The translations under genes and the position numbers were made by a program. A stretch of 41,548 nt of DNA from Fusobacterium_C necrophorum. Lineage in GTDB: Bacteria; Fusobacteriota; Fusobacteriia; Fusobacteriales; Fusobacteriaceae. Within the stretch, counting starts at the first letter, position 1; every line of letters starts with the position of its first letter. The DNA lies in the NCBI RefSeq assembly GCF_900104395.1, contig NZ_FMXX01000022.1. The stretch is one strand, 5' to 3'. Shown piece by piece: positions 32,860-40,859 of the stretch. The notes under the pieces are model-generated. The model was not told the DNA's origin. It saw only the letters and a program-made list of their open reading frames with translations, and did not search any database.

Positions 32860-32929
32860 AAAAATTTTTTGAATATACAGTTCATTCAAAAAGGGTATAA
32901 AACATATGGAGAAAAAAAGGAGTGGGAAG

Positions 32930-33709
32930 ATGAATCCTGTTAAAATTATTTTCTTTGATATTGACGGAACTCTCATTGACATGAAAAAGAAACGCATCTC
33001 TCCAAAAATGTTGGAAACATTGAAAAGATTGCAAGAAAAAAATATTTTAATCGCCATGGCAACGGGACGTTCTCCGATGATTCTTCCAACATTTGAGGGA
33101 GTGAAATTCGATGTATTCCTAAGTTATAACGGTTCCTATTGTTTTAACAATGAGAAAACCATTTTTAGTAATTCCATTCCCAATGAAGACATTCAAACTA
33201 TTATAAAAAACGCCTCTCGCATTGGCAGACCTCTCTCCTTAGCAACCAAAAATCGTTTGGCATCAAATGGGAAAGATGAAGATTTGATAGAATACTACAG
33301 CTTCGGCGGTGCTCAGATAGAAATTGCGGATGACTTCGAGGAAATTTCAAAACGGGAAGAGATATTTCAAGTCCTGTTAGGATGTAGGAAAGAAGAATAT
33401 TCTTCTTTGATGCGAGGAGTTCAGCAAGCGAAAATCGCAGCATGGTGGAATAGAGCGGTGGATATTATTCCTAAAATCGGAGGAAAAGGACTGGGAATTC
33501 AAAAAGTTTTAGACTATTATCAGATAGATAGAGCCGAGGCTATGGCTTTTGGAGACGGCAATAACGATATTGAAATGTTAAAAGCAGTGGGAAGGGGAAT
33601 TGCGATGAAAAATGCTTCGGAACAATTAAAAGAAATTGCGGATGAAATTTGTGGAGAAGTAGCGGAAGACGGAATTTATTATTATTGTTTGGAGAAGCAT
33701 TTGATATAA
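32930..33709 (+). CDS. HAD-superfamily phosphatase, Cof/IIB type
   Basis: The protein has 259 residues from the ATG at 32930, preceded by AGGAG at 7 nt; an in-frame ATG at 32906 has no site. HAD motif I is FFDIDGTLID, motif II is MATGRS, and motif IV is AFGDGNNDIEML, with the C2B cap typical of Cof-type sugar-phosphate or nucleotide phosphatases between them. The substrate is unknown. It sits between hemC and cobA/hemD with short gaps. Whether it acts on a tetrapyrrole intermediate or only shares the transcript is not known. Confidence 0.92.
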   Translation: MNPVKIIFFDIDGTLIDMKKKRISPKMLETLKRLQEKNILIAMATGRSPMILPTFEGVKFDVFLSYNGSYCFNNEKTIFSNSIPNEDIQTIIKNASRIGRPLSLATKNRLASNGKDEDLIEYYSFGGAQIEIADDFEEISKREEIFQVLLGCRKEEYSSLMRGVQQAKIAAWWNRAVDIIPKIGGKGLGIQKVLDYYQIDRAEAMAFGDGNNDIEMLKAVGRGIAMKNASEQLKEIADEICGEVAEDGIYYYCLEKHLI

Positions 33710-33757
33710 AATTTTTTATCAATTTCCCATCCTTGTCTTTGTGCAACAGGAGGAAAC

Positions 33758-34354
33758 ATGAAATATACAAAATACTTTTTTATCCTGCTCTTAGGTAGTC
33801 TGTGTTTTTGGGTTTCTCAAATAAAGATTCGACTTCCTCTGCTGACAACGATAATCTACAAAAATTCAAAATTTACTATTTTTGAAATGAAAAATCCTCT
33901 TTTAGCAGGCATTTTCATAGCTGCCAGTGCCGGTATCTTCGAAGAAGGATTCCGATTTTTATTCCGAAAATTTCTGCTAAAAAATAGTCGTAACATTGTA
34001 GAAGCTGCCATTTTCGGTTTAGGACATTCTCTCATGGAAATTCTTTATCTTTTTTATGTTACAGGTTTCCATACTGCTCTCTTCAGTATCAATATTTGGG
34101 GAATTTTGGAGAGAATCCTTGCTACATTCCTTCACATAGAATTATCGATTCTTCTTTGGCTGGGATTTTTGAAAAATAAAAAATATAGAATTCTTATATT
34201 GGCAATGTTACTTCATACTTTCGTAGATTCAATCATTCCTGTCGCAGGATACTTCCGAAGAAGTATTTGGGAAGTAGAATTTCTATTCTTTACCATCGTA
34301 CTTTGGATTGGGACTTTGCTTATAAAATATCACAAAAGGGAGGAAAACTTATGA
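33758..34354 (+). CDS. YhfC-family intramembrane protease-like protein (CPBP/Abi-related)
   Basis: The protein has 198 residues and about six hydrophobic segments. Conserved polar residues inside helices match the YhfC/CPBP glutamic-protease pattern: GIFEEGFRFLFRK (EExxR-like, about residues 62-74), FGLGHSLMEIL (about 84-94, His plus Glu) and MLLHTFVDS near residue 150. Such proteins are putative membrane proteases; YhfC itself is not well characterised. AGGAGG precedes the ATG. It overlaps the next lipoprotein gene by 4 nt, so the two are translationally coupled and may work together. Confidence 0.75.
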   Translation: MKYTKYFFILLLGSLCFWVSQIKIRLPLLTTIIYKNSKFTIFEMKNPLLAGIFIAASAGIFEEGFRFLFRKFLLKNSRNIVEAAIFGLGHSLMEILYLFYVTGFHTALFSINIWGILERILATFLHIELSILLWLGFLKNKKYRILILAMLLHTFVDSIIPVAGYFRRSIWEVEFLFFTIVLWIGTLLIKYHKREENL

Positions 34355-34770
34355 AAAAACTACGTTCTGTCAAATGGTTGTTTTTATTACTTTTTTTAAC
34401 TGTCTTATGGATTGCTTGCGGTTCAAACAAAAATGCTTCTACCTTATCTGAAATTCAAAAAGAGCACTATAAAGAAATGGCACGGCACACTATTATCTCA
34501 CTTCATGAAAAAAATTGGACAGAGATAAGACACAGCAGTACGGAGGAGTTAAAAGAAGCCTTGACCGATGAAAAATGTCGGGAAATATATACTCAACTCG
34601 AAACAAATGGAAGTTTTGAAACCTTTTTAGACTATGAGGTTACCAAAGTTCAAGAAAACAAACAAGATTTTATTGTTGTAGCACAACGGGTAAAATATTC
34701 AAAAAATACATTGATTTATACTATCAGTTTCGACAAAGATGAGCGTCTGGCAGGTATCTTCTATCGATGA
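34351..34770 (+). CDS. DUF3887-like lipoprotein
   Basis: The protein has 139 residues from the ATG at 34351, which overlaps the YhfC-like stop (ATGA) and has GGGAGG upstream. The signal peptide ends in WIAC, a lipobox-like site at about residue 24. The mature part has an alpha/beta pattern ending in NTLIYTISFDKDERLAGIFY, which resembles DUF3887, a small NTF2-like fold of unknown role. The coupling to a membrane protease-like gene suggests a membrane-associated pair. It has no evident relation to tetrapyrrole synthesis. Confidence 0.75.
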   Translation: MKKLRSVKWLFLLLFLTVLWIACGSNKNASTLSEIQKEHYKEMARHTIISLHEKNWTEIRHSSTEELKEALTDEKCREIYTQLETNGSFETFLDYEVTKVQENKQDFIVVAQRVKYSKNTLIYTISFDKDERLAGIFYR

Positions 34771-34797
34771 AGAAAAAAGGGAGGATTATAAAAAATT

Positions 34798-36261
34798 ATG
34801 GAGAAAGGAAAGGCATATATCCTGGGAGCCGGTCCGGGAGATTTTGAATTACTGACACTCAAGGCAAAACGAATCATAGAAACGGCAGACTGTATTATCT
34901 ATGATAGACTTATCAATCCCAAAATTTTAGGATTGGTAAAAAAGGAAGCGGAAAAAATTTATCTCGGAAAAGAAAATACGGAGGGAGGAAGAATTCAAGA
35001 AGAAATCAACCGAAACTTAATTCAAAAATGTCTGGAGGGAAAAAAAGTAGCCAGAGTCAAAGGAGGAGATTCTTTTGTTTTTGGTCGAGGAGGAGAAGAA
35101 ATCTTGGCATTAGCGGAACAAGGAATTCCTTTTGAAGTCGTTCCGGGAATTACTTCCTCTATTGCTGTACCAACGTATGCAGGAATTCCGGTAACACATC
35201 GTGATATTGCAAGATCTTTCCATGTTTTTACAGGACATACCATGGAAGATGGAAGATGGCATGATTTTGAAAATATTGCAAAATTGGAAGGAAGCTTGAT
35301 TTTTTTAATGGGAGTGAAAAATCTCGAACGAATCGTGCAAGACTTATTACGATATGGAAAAGCTCCGGATACTCCTGTTGCCATCATTGAAAAAGGAGCC
35401 ACAGAACATCAAAAAGTTCATATCGGAATTCTTGAAAATATAGTAAAGCTTTCAAAAGAAAGAGAAGTGAAAGCTCCCGCCATCATTATTATCGGAGAAG
35501 TCGTTGCTCTTCATCGAAGATTACAATGGTTCGACACAAAGAAAGCGAAGAAAATTCTGGTGACACGTGATAAAAAACAGGCTTCCGAGATGTCAGACTA
35601 TATTTGGGACAAGGGAGGCATTCCCGTAGAGCTTCCTTTGATTACAATCGAAGAACAGGAACTGAATACAGCTCCTCTATCAAAATATTCCTCTATTTTA
35701 TTCAATTCTCCGAATGGAGTCAATGCTTTCTTTCGCCATATCAAGGATATACGAAGCCTTTCCAAAATAAAAATTGGCATTGTCGGTGTAAAAACCAAAG
35801 AAGCTTTGGAACACTATAAAGTCCTACCTGATTTTATGCCGGAAGAGTATCTGATGGATCGATTGGCGGAAGAAGCCGTCAAATTTACAAAAGAAAAGGA
35901 AAATATCTTAATCATAAGCTCTGATATTTCTCCCTGTGAACCCGAAAAATACAGCAGTCTTTACCAAAGGAATTATGAAAAAGCAGTGTTATATCATACC
36001 AAAAAAAGAAAGCTTACAAAAGAAGAGATGAAGAAACAATTAGAACATATTGATATTATTACTTTTTTAAGTTCTTCCGCTGTAGAAGCTTTTTATGAAA
36101 ATATGGAAGGAGATTTAGAACCTATCCTCAATAAAAAAATCGCTTCCATTGGTCCCGTGACTACGGCAAGTTTGCAAAAATTGGGAATGACTGTAGCATA
36201 TGAGGCAAAGACCTATACTGCAAAGGCTCTGATAGATACTATTTTTGAAGATTTCAAATAA
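34798..36261 (+). CDS. cobA-hemD: Bifunctional uroporphyrinogen-III C-methyltransferase / uroporphyrinogen-III synthase
   Basis: The 487-residue fusion has two parts. Residues 1 to about 245 are a SUMT (CobA): ILGAGPGDFELLTLKAKRII, YDRLINP, RVKGGDSFVFGRGGEE and VPGITSSIAVPTYAGIPVTHR, all SAM-binding family motifs. Residues of about 250-487 are HemD: KKILVTRDKKQASEM, ILFNSPNGVNAFF and IASIGPVTTASLQKLGM. HemD closes hydroxymethylbilane to uroporphyrinogen III and CobA methylates it to precorrin-2, committing flux to cobalamin and sirohaem. The order of domains is the usual one for anaerobic Firmicutes and Fusobacteria. The gap to the lipoprotein gene is 27 nt. Confidence 0.96.
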   Translation: MEKGKAYILGAGPGDFELLTLKAKRIIETADCIIYDRLINPKILGLVKKEAEKIYLGKENTEGGRIQEEINRNLIQKCLEGKKVARVKGGDSFVFGRGGEEILALAEQGIPFEVVPGITSSIAVPTYAGIPVTHRDIARSFHVFTGHTMEDGRWHDFENIAKLEGSLIFLMGVKNLERIVQDLLRYGKAPDTPVAIIEKGATEHQKVHIGILENIVKLSKEREVKAPAIIIIGEVVALHRRLQWFDTKKAKKILVTRDKKQASEMSDYIWDKGGIPVELPLITIEEQELNTAPLSKYSSILFNSPNGVNAFFRHIKDIRSLSKIKIGIVGVKTKEALEHYKVLPDFMPEEYLMDRLAEEAVKFTKEKENILIISSDISPCEPEKYSSLYQRNYEKAVLYHTKKRKLTKEEMKKQLEHIDIITFLSSSAVEAFYENMEGDLEPILNKKIASIGPVTTASLQKLGMTVAYEAKTYTAKALIDTIFEDFK

Positions 36262-36277
36262 AGAAAGAGAGGATTTC

Positions 36278-36922
36278 ATGAAAGAATTTACCAATATCGA
36301 TTACCTGGAGGATATTCGTAAAAAAATTCCCGGATACGATCTTATGTTGGAAATTATTTTTAACGCTATCTTAAAAAAAGAGTTCCCAAATTCTAATATC
36401 AATACTATTCTGTCTATTGCCGGACAAAGTGAAGAAATAAAATTTCTCCAAAGTCGCTATTCTTTTTCCAGTCTCTCTCTTGTAGAAGCAAGCGAGAAAA
36501 TGCTGGAACTTGTAAAAGAAAGCTGTCAGAATGTAAGAAATTTTGAACATATTCACTACTATTGTCAAACCTTTGAAGAATACGAAACTACAACACAATA
36601 TGATTTATGTATCTGCCTTCTGGTTTTACAATTTGTGGAAGACCCGGTATTTTTTTTGAAAAAGGTCTACCACTCTCTTCTTCCTCATGGAACATTCCTT
36701 TTAAGCATCTTTTCTAATGTTCAACTGGAATATTGGAAAGAATTTGCTCTGTCCAGAGGGGCGAATCCGGAGCAGGTGGAAAAAACATTTTCACAGCAGG
36801 AGACTGTGATGAAAGTCCTTTCTCCGACAATGATTGAAAATCTATTGCAGGAAATCGGATTTACAAAAATAACAAAAGTCTGCCAAATTTTATCTACAAC
36901 TCTATGGCTCATAAAAAAATAA
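36278..36922 (+). CDS. Class I SAM-dependent methyltransferase of unknown substrate
   Basis: The protein has 214 residues from the ATG at 36278 (AGAGG upstream). Motif I is degenerate: ILSIAGQSEEIKFL replaces the usual glycine-rich loop, but the acidic residue of motif II is present in LSLVEASEKMLEL. The motif IV region YDLCICLLVLQFVEDPVFFL and the following LLPHGTFLLSIFS are typical of methyltransferase family 11/25. BioC-like proteins look similar. Its place between cobA/hemD and hemB could hint at a tetrapyrrole or cobamide link, but no direct sign of this is seen. Confidence 0.7.
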   Translation: MKEFTNIDYLEDIRKKIPGYDLMLEIIFNAILKKEFPNSNINTILSIAGQSEEIKFLQSRYSFSSLSLVEASEKMLELVKESCQNVRNFEHIHYYCQTFEEYETTTQYDLCICLLVLQFVEDPVFFLKKVYHSLLPHGTFLLSIFSNVQLEYWKEFALSRGANPEQVEKTFSQQETVMKVLSPTMIENLLQEIGFTKITKVCQILSTTLWLIKK

Positions 36923-36953
36923 AAAACCATAGATCAATTTAGGAGAAGCTTTT

Positions 36954-37049
36954 ATGAGAATTAAACATATTGCTATGTATGTAACAGATTTAGAAAAAAC
37001 TCGGGAATTTTTTATTCAGTATTTGGAAGCAAAATCAAATAAAATATAG
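36954..37049 (+). pseudogene. N-terminal fragment of a VOC/glyoxalase-family gene
   Basis: An open frame of 31 codons has a good ribosome site (AGGAG, 7-8 nt). It reads MRIKHIAMYVTDLEKTREFF, the first beta-alpha unit of VOC-superfamily proteins, including the metal-ligand-position His. It stops at 37047-37049, where a complete protein would have about 120 residues. A deletion appears to have removed the rest; hemB begins 17 nt later. The peptide may still be translated but cannot form a VOC fold. Confidence 0.75.
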
Positions 37050-37065
37050 GTTGAAAGGAAAAATA

Positions 37066-38043
37066 ATGTTTAAAAGAACTAGGCGTTTACGAAAAAACAC
37101 GATAGTACGAAAGATGTTACAAAATGTTCATCTTTCTTTGGATGACTTGATCTATCCCATTTTTGTGAAAGAAGGGAGCAATATCAAAGAGGAAATTTCT
37201 TCCATGCCGGGACAATATCGATATTCTCTTGATAGATTACCGGAATTGTTAGACCGGTGTTGTGAACTGGGAATCAAGGCTCTTCTGCTTTTTGGAATTC
37301 CAAAACATAAAGATGAAGTGGCAAGTGAAGCCTATCACAGTCACGGAATTGTCCAAAAGACTTTAAGATTTATCAAAAAACATTATGAGAATCAATTTTT
37401 ATTAATTACGGATGTCTGTATGTGTGAATATACTTCTCATGGACATTGCGGAATTTTACAGGAACAGGAAGTCGACAATGATACGACCTTACAATTTCTC
37501 TCAAAAATTGCTCTTTCTCATGTGCAAGCAGGAGCGGATATGGTTGCTCCCTCCGATATGATGGACGGAAGAGTACAGGCAATTCGAACTGCCCTAGAGG
37601 AAAACGGCTTCCCTTACACTCCTATTATGGCGTATTCCGTGAAATATGCTTCCTCATTCTACGGTCCCTTTCGAGATGCCGCAGATTCCGCTCCGAGCTT
37701 TGGAGATCGAAAATCGTATCAAATGGATTTTCAAAGTGACAAGGAATTTTATCAGGAGGTTTTATCCGATGTGGAAGAAGGAGCGGATTTCATTATGGTA
37801 AAACCCGGTATAGCCTATTTGGATATTCTACATGCCATCAAAGAACACATTTCTCTCCCCCTTGTCAGCTATCAGGTCAGCGGAGAGTACTCCATGATAA
37901 AAGCAGCTGCGTTGCAAGGTTGGATTGAGGAAGAAAAAATCGTATTTGAAAGTATGATAGCACTGAAACGGGCAGGAGCGGATCTTATCATCACTTATTA
38001 TGCTTTAGAAATAGCTCAATGGTTAAAGGAGAAATCACGATGA
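37066..38043 (+). CDS. hemB: Porphobilinogen synthase (delta-aminolevulinate dehydratase)
   Basis: The protein has 325 residues from the ATG at 37066; an upstream TTG would add five. DVCMCEYTSHGHCG holds the zinc cysteines (about residues 118-131), so this is the Zn-type enzyme. AYSVKYASSFYGPFRDAADS and FIMVKPGIAYLDI hold the two active-site lysines. SYQVSGEYSMIKAAA is at the C-terminal end. It condenses two ALA into porphobilinogen. The stop overlaps the hemL start (ATGA), so the two are coupled. Confidence 0.97.
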   Translation: MFKRTRRLRKNTIVRKMLQNVHLSLDDLIYPIFVKEGSNIKEEISSMPGQYRYSLDRLPELLDRCCELGIKALLLFGIPKHKDEVASEAYHSHGIVQKTLRFIKKHYENQFLLITDVCMCEYTSHGHCGILQEQEVDNDTTLQFLSKIALSHVQAGADMVAPSDMMDGRVQAIRTALEENGFPYTPIMAYSVKYASSFYGPFRDAADSAPSFGDRKSYQMDFQSDKEFYQEVLSDVEEGADFIMVKPGIAYLDILHAIKEHISLPLVSYQVSGEYSMIKAAALQGWIEEEKIVFESMIALKRAGADLIITYYALEIAQWLKEKSR

Positions 38044-39350
38044 AACAAGAAAATTCAAAAAAATACTTTCAAGAAGCCTGTCAATATATTCCCGGAGGAG
38101 TGAACAGTCCTGTAAGAGCATTTCAATCGGTTCATCGAGATGCCCCTATTTTTGCAAAAAAAGCGAAGGGAGCTTATCTTTGGGATGAAGATGAGAATCG
38201 ATATTTGGACTATATTTGCTCTTGGGGACCCATGATTTTGGGACATAATCCTGAATTTGTTTTACAAGGAGTGCAAGAAGCTATTTTATCAGGAAGTTCC
38301 TTCGGTCTTCCTACCAAGGGAGAAGTGGAACTTGCAAAGTTATTGGTAAAAACAGTCCCGTGCATAGAAACAGTAAGATTGACAACATCTGGAACGGAAG
38401 CCACTATGTCTGCAGTACGTCTTGCCAGAGCCTATACAAAAAGAAATAAAATTATTAAATTTGAAGGTTGCTATCACGGACACTCCGATGCTCTTCTGGT
38501 AAAATCAGGTTCTGGACTTTTGACACAGGGCTTTCAAGATAGCAACGGAATTCCTCATTCTGTTTTCGAGGACACCGTCACTCTTCCTTTTGGAGACATA
38601 GAACAAGTCATCTCTATGCTGCAAAGCCAAAAGATTGCCTGTATTATTGTAGAACCTATTCCTGCCAATATGGGAGTGATTGAAAGCCAAAAAGAATTTT
38701 TACAATCTCTTCGAGAAGAAACTATAAAATATGGAACACTTCTCATCTTTGACGAAGTGATTTCCGGCTTTCGAGTGGCTTTGGGAGGAGCTCAAGAATA
38801 TTTTGGAATCACTCCCGACCTTTGCACTTTAGGAAAAATTATTGGTGGTGGTTATCCTGTCGGAGCCTTTGGTGGAAAAGCGGAAATTATGAAGCTCATT
38901 GCCCCTCTCGGACAAGTCTATCATGCAGGAACCTTATCCGGAAATCCTATTTCCGTGAGAGCCGGTTATGAAACTCTCTCGTATTTAATACAACACAAGG
39001 CTGAAATTTACAGAAGTATTGCTGAAAAAACAAACTTTTTGGTAACACAGATTCGACAATTGATACAAAAATATCAGATTCCGGCAGTGATTCAGAGCAT
39101 GCCTTCTCTTTTTACAATTTTCTTTTCCCCAAAAGAGAACATTACAAATTTGGAAGATGCTTTGACCTCCAATTTGGAATTTTTTACCATTTATTTTAAT
39201 ACCTTATTAGAACATGGAATTCTGGCTCCTCCATCTCAATTTGAGGCACATTTTCTCTCTTATCAACATAAGGAAGAAGATTTACAAAAAACTCTTAAAG
39301 TCATAGAGCTCGCCTTTCAAAAAATCCGTGAGGTCATGCAAAATGAATAA
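38040..39350 (+). CDS. hemL: Glutamate-1-semialdehyde 2,1-aminomutase
   Basis: The protein has 436 residues, the standard length. IPGGVNSPVRAFQSV opens it, SGTEATMSAVRLARAYT and FEGCYHGHSDALL bind PLP phosphate, FDEVISGFRVA holds the PLP Asp, and LGKIIGGGYPVGAFGG carries the Schiff-base Lys. It converts glutamate-1-semialdehyde from HemA into 5-aminolevulinate. AAAGGAG lies upstream inside hemB. The 3' end overlaps the sirC start by 8 nt. Confidence 0.97.
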   Translation: MKQENSKKYFQEACQYIPGGVNSPVRAFQSVHRDAPIFAKKAKGAYLWDEDENRYLDYICSWGPMILGHNPEFVLQGVQEAILSGSSFGLPTKGEVELAKLLVKTVPCIETVRLTTSGTEATMSAVRLARAYTKRNKIIKFEGCYHGHSDALLVKSGSGLLTQGFQDSNGIPHSVFEDTVTLPFGDIEQVISMLQSQKIACIIVEPIPANMGVIESQKEFLQSLREETIKYGTLLIFDEVISGFRVALGGAQEYFGITPDLCTLGKIIGGGYPVGAFGGKAEIMKLIAPLGQVYHAGTLSGNPISVRAGYETLSYLIQHKAEIYRSIAEKTNFLVTQIRQLIQKYQIPAVIQSMPSLFTIFFSPKENITNLEDALTSNLEFFTIYFNTLLEHGILAPPSQFEAHFLSYQHKEEDLQKTLKVIELAFQKIREVMQNE

Positions 39351-40176
39351 TTCTTTTTTTCCTCTTTTTATCGATCTGAAGGACAAAAAGGTACTACTGG
39401 TAGGAGCCGGGAAAATTTCTTTTAGAAAAGCCTGTACATTAAAAAAATACGGTGCTATAATAGAGATAGTGAGTGAGAAGATTGACAAATCCTTTGAAAT
39501 CTTCCCCGACATTAAAATATATCAAAAAAGATATGAAGAAAAAGATCTTCAAGATTATTTCTTGGTGATTGCAGCAACCGAAAATTCTTCTCTCAATCAT
39601 AAGATTGTAGAAGATTGTAAAACTAAAAACATTTTAGTCAATAATATTACTTCGAAAACAGATATGACCTGCCGCTTTGGAAGTATCTGTGAAAACGAAG
39701 AATATCAAATTGCTATTTCAGCCTACGGACATCCAAGTAAGTCAAAAGCATTAAGAAAAGAAATAAACCATTATTTAATACAAAGGAGTGATATAAGAAT
39801 GAAAAAAGTGATTCACACAGAAAAAGCCCCTGCGGCATTAGGACCATATTCTCAAGCGATTGAAGCAAATGGAGTTCTTTATGTATCCGGGCAAATTCCA
39901 TTTGTTCCCGCAACAATGACTTTGGTTTCTGACGATGTACAAGCCCAAACAAGACAATCTTTAGAAAATATTGGTGCCATCTTGGAAGAAGCAGGATACA
40001 GCTTTCGTGATGTTGTGAAAGCATCTGTATTTATTAAAGATATGAACGACTTTGCAAAAATCAACGAAGTATATAATGAATATCTTGGAGAAGCTAAACC
40101 GGCAAGAGCTTGTGTCGAAGTTGCTAGACTTCCTAAAGATGTAAAAGTAGAAATAGAAGTCATCGCTACAAAATAA
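39343..40176 (+). CDS. sirC-ridA: Precorrin-2 dehydrogenase (SirC/CysG-N type) fused in frame to a RidA protein
   Basis: A single uninterrupted frame of 277 codons. Residues 1 to about 152 are a SirC/Met8 NAD-binding domain: FPLFIDLKDKKVLLVGAGKI with the GAG dinucleotide motif, VIAATENSSLN, and VNNITSKTDMTCRFGS. From residue 153, MKKVIHTEKAPAALGPYSQA to VEIEVIATK is a complete RidA/YjgF domain with the conserved Arg in PARACVEVARLP. SirC oxidises precorrin-2 to sirohydrochlorin; RidA deaminates reactive enamines/imines. RidA deaminates PLP-derived intermediates, so being next to hemL is suggestive. The joint reads LIQRSDIRMKK, over a ribosome site (AAAGGAG) and an ATG at 39799. A recently lost stop codon is as likely as a true bifunctional enzyme. 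Confidence 0.85.
   Translation: MNNSFFPLFIDLKDKKVLLVGAGKISFRKACTLKKYGAIIEIVSEKIDKSFEIFPDIKIYQKRYEEKDLQDYFLVIAATENSSLNHKIVEDCKTKNILVNNITSKTDMTCRFGSICENEEYQIAISAYGHPSKSKALRKEINHYLIQRSDIRMKKVIHTEKAPAALGPYSQAIEANGVLYVSGQIPFVPATMTLVSDDVQAQTRQSLENIGAILEEAGYSFRDVVKASVFIKDMNDFAKINEVYNEYLGEAKPARACVEVARLPKDVKVEIEVIATK
39784..40176 (+). other. ridA: Internal ribosome site and start giving free-standing RidA
   Basis: AAAGGAG (39782-39788) lies 10 nt before ATG 39799-39801. From there a 125-residue protein would match a normal full-length RidA exactly. The same bases are read through in frame by the upstream sirC, so both fused and separate RidA could be made. Confidence 0.65.
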
Positions 40177-40226
40177 AAAATAGGATGAAACTTCTAAAGA
40201 TTATAAATACATTTGTATAATCTTAA

Positions 40227-40276
40227 AACCTTCTAGAAATATGTTACACTGAAAACATAGACTAGGAGGTTTTTTT
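40227..40276 (+). terminator. Terminator of the hem operon
   Basis: Stem AACCTTCTAG/CTAGGAGGTT (40227-40236 with 40262-40271, one G-U pair) encloses a smaller ATGTT/AACAT hairpin and ends in seven T. A further 8-bp AT-rich hairpin (about 40198-40223) precedes it. Confidence 0.8.
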
Positions 40277-40328
40277 ATACAAACTAATTACTGGTCCACC
40301 TCTTAGGAAGAAATCCTAATCCCAAACT

Positions 40329-40358
40329 GAACCTCTCACGACTGAAGTCGCGAGGTTC
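40329..40358 (-). repeat. IS200/IS605-type end hairpin, probable omega-RNA/right end
   Basis: An imperfect palindrome GAACCTC...GAGGTTC with inner CGACT/AGTCG. The form GAACCTCGCGACTTCAGTCG on the minus strand is typical of the 3' end of tnpB-carrying IS605-family elements. It lies downstream of the tnpB fragment. The sequence from 40359 to 40493 is non-coding and would be the omega-RNA scaffold region. Confidence 0.65.
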
Positions 40359-40493
40359 TTAAGTACTATTTAGTTTCTTTTGAATCTCTAACATTCAAAC
40401 ACTAGCTAATTTCCTTAAGACTTTCATGGACAAGCTCTCCGTTAAGAACATTAGCGTCCTATTGGCTCGGTTCAAAACCATTTATTTTTTATT

Positions 40494-40841
40494 TTAAAAT
40501 CCCATACATTTTAATCTTTTTATATCACTTTTTTTTATTCTTTCCATTTCCTCATTATGTAATCTTACAAAATTTTTAAATTCCTTTTGAACTTTCTCTA
40601 TATCTACTTCTTCCAAATTTTCTTTTACATTTTTTATTAAAAATGCTGAATACAAATCTCTTTGTATTTTATTTCCTACTATTTCTACCCATCTTTTTGA
40701 TAGACTTTTCTTTTCATATTCTTCTGTTTCATGATTTAATTGACTTGCCTTTACTTTAAAAGTATTAATTTTGATTATATTTTTTCCTATATATCTTAAT
40801 TTTCTATCTATGATTTCAATCAATAATGCTGGTGCTCTATT
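40494..40841 (-). pseudogene. tnpB: C-terminal remnant of TnpB (IS200/IS605-family RNA-guided nuclease)
   Basis: About 115 codons remain, beginning mid-protein at NRAPALLIEIIDRKLRYIG and continuing INTFKVKASQLNHETEEYEK, then LSKRWVEIVGNKIQRDLYSA and LHNEEMERIKK. This matches the C-terminal third of Fusobacterium/clostridial TnpB proteins around the last nuclease-domain motif (RDLYSAFL). The N-terminal two thirds are absent because an IS5-family element begins at about 40842. An ATG inside the fragment (40823) gives an apparent 109-residue protein, which should not be functional. Confidence 0.75.
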
Positions 40842-40859
40842 AGAGTGTGTCTACACAAA

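Noticed and set aside
32866..32892. TTTTTGAAT/ATTCAAAAA hairpin between hemC and the HAD gene as a terminator
   Set aside because: The stem is almost all A-T and not followed by a T-tract. The operon probably continues through it.
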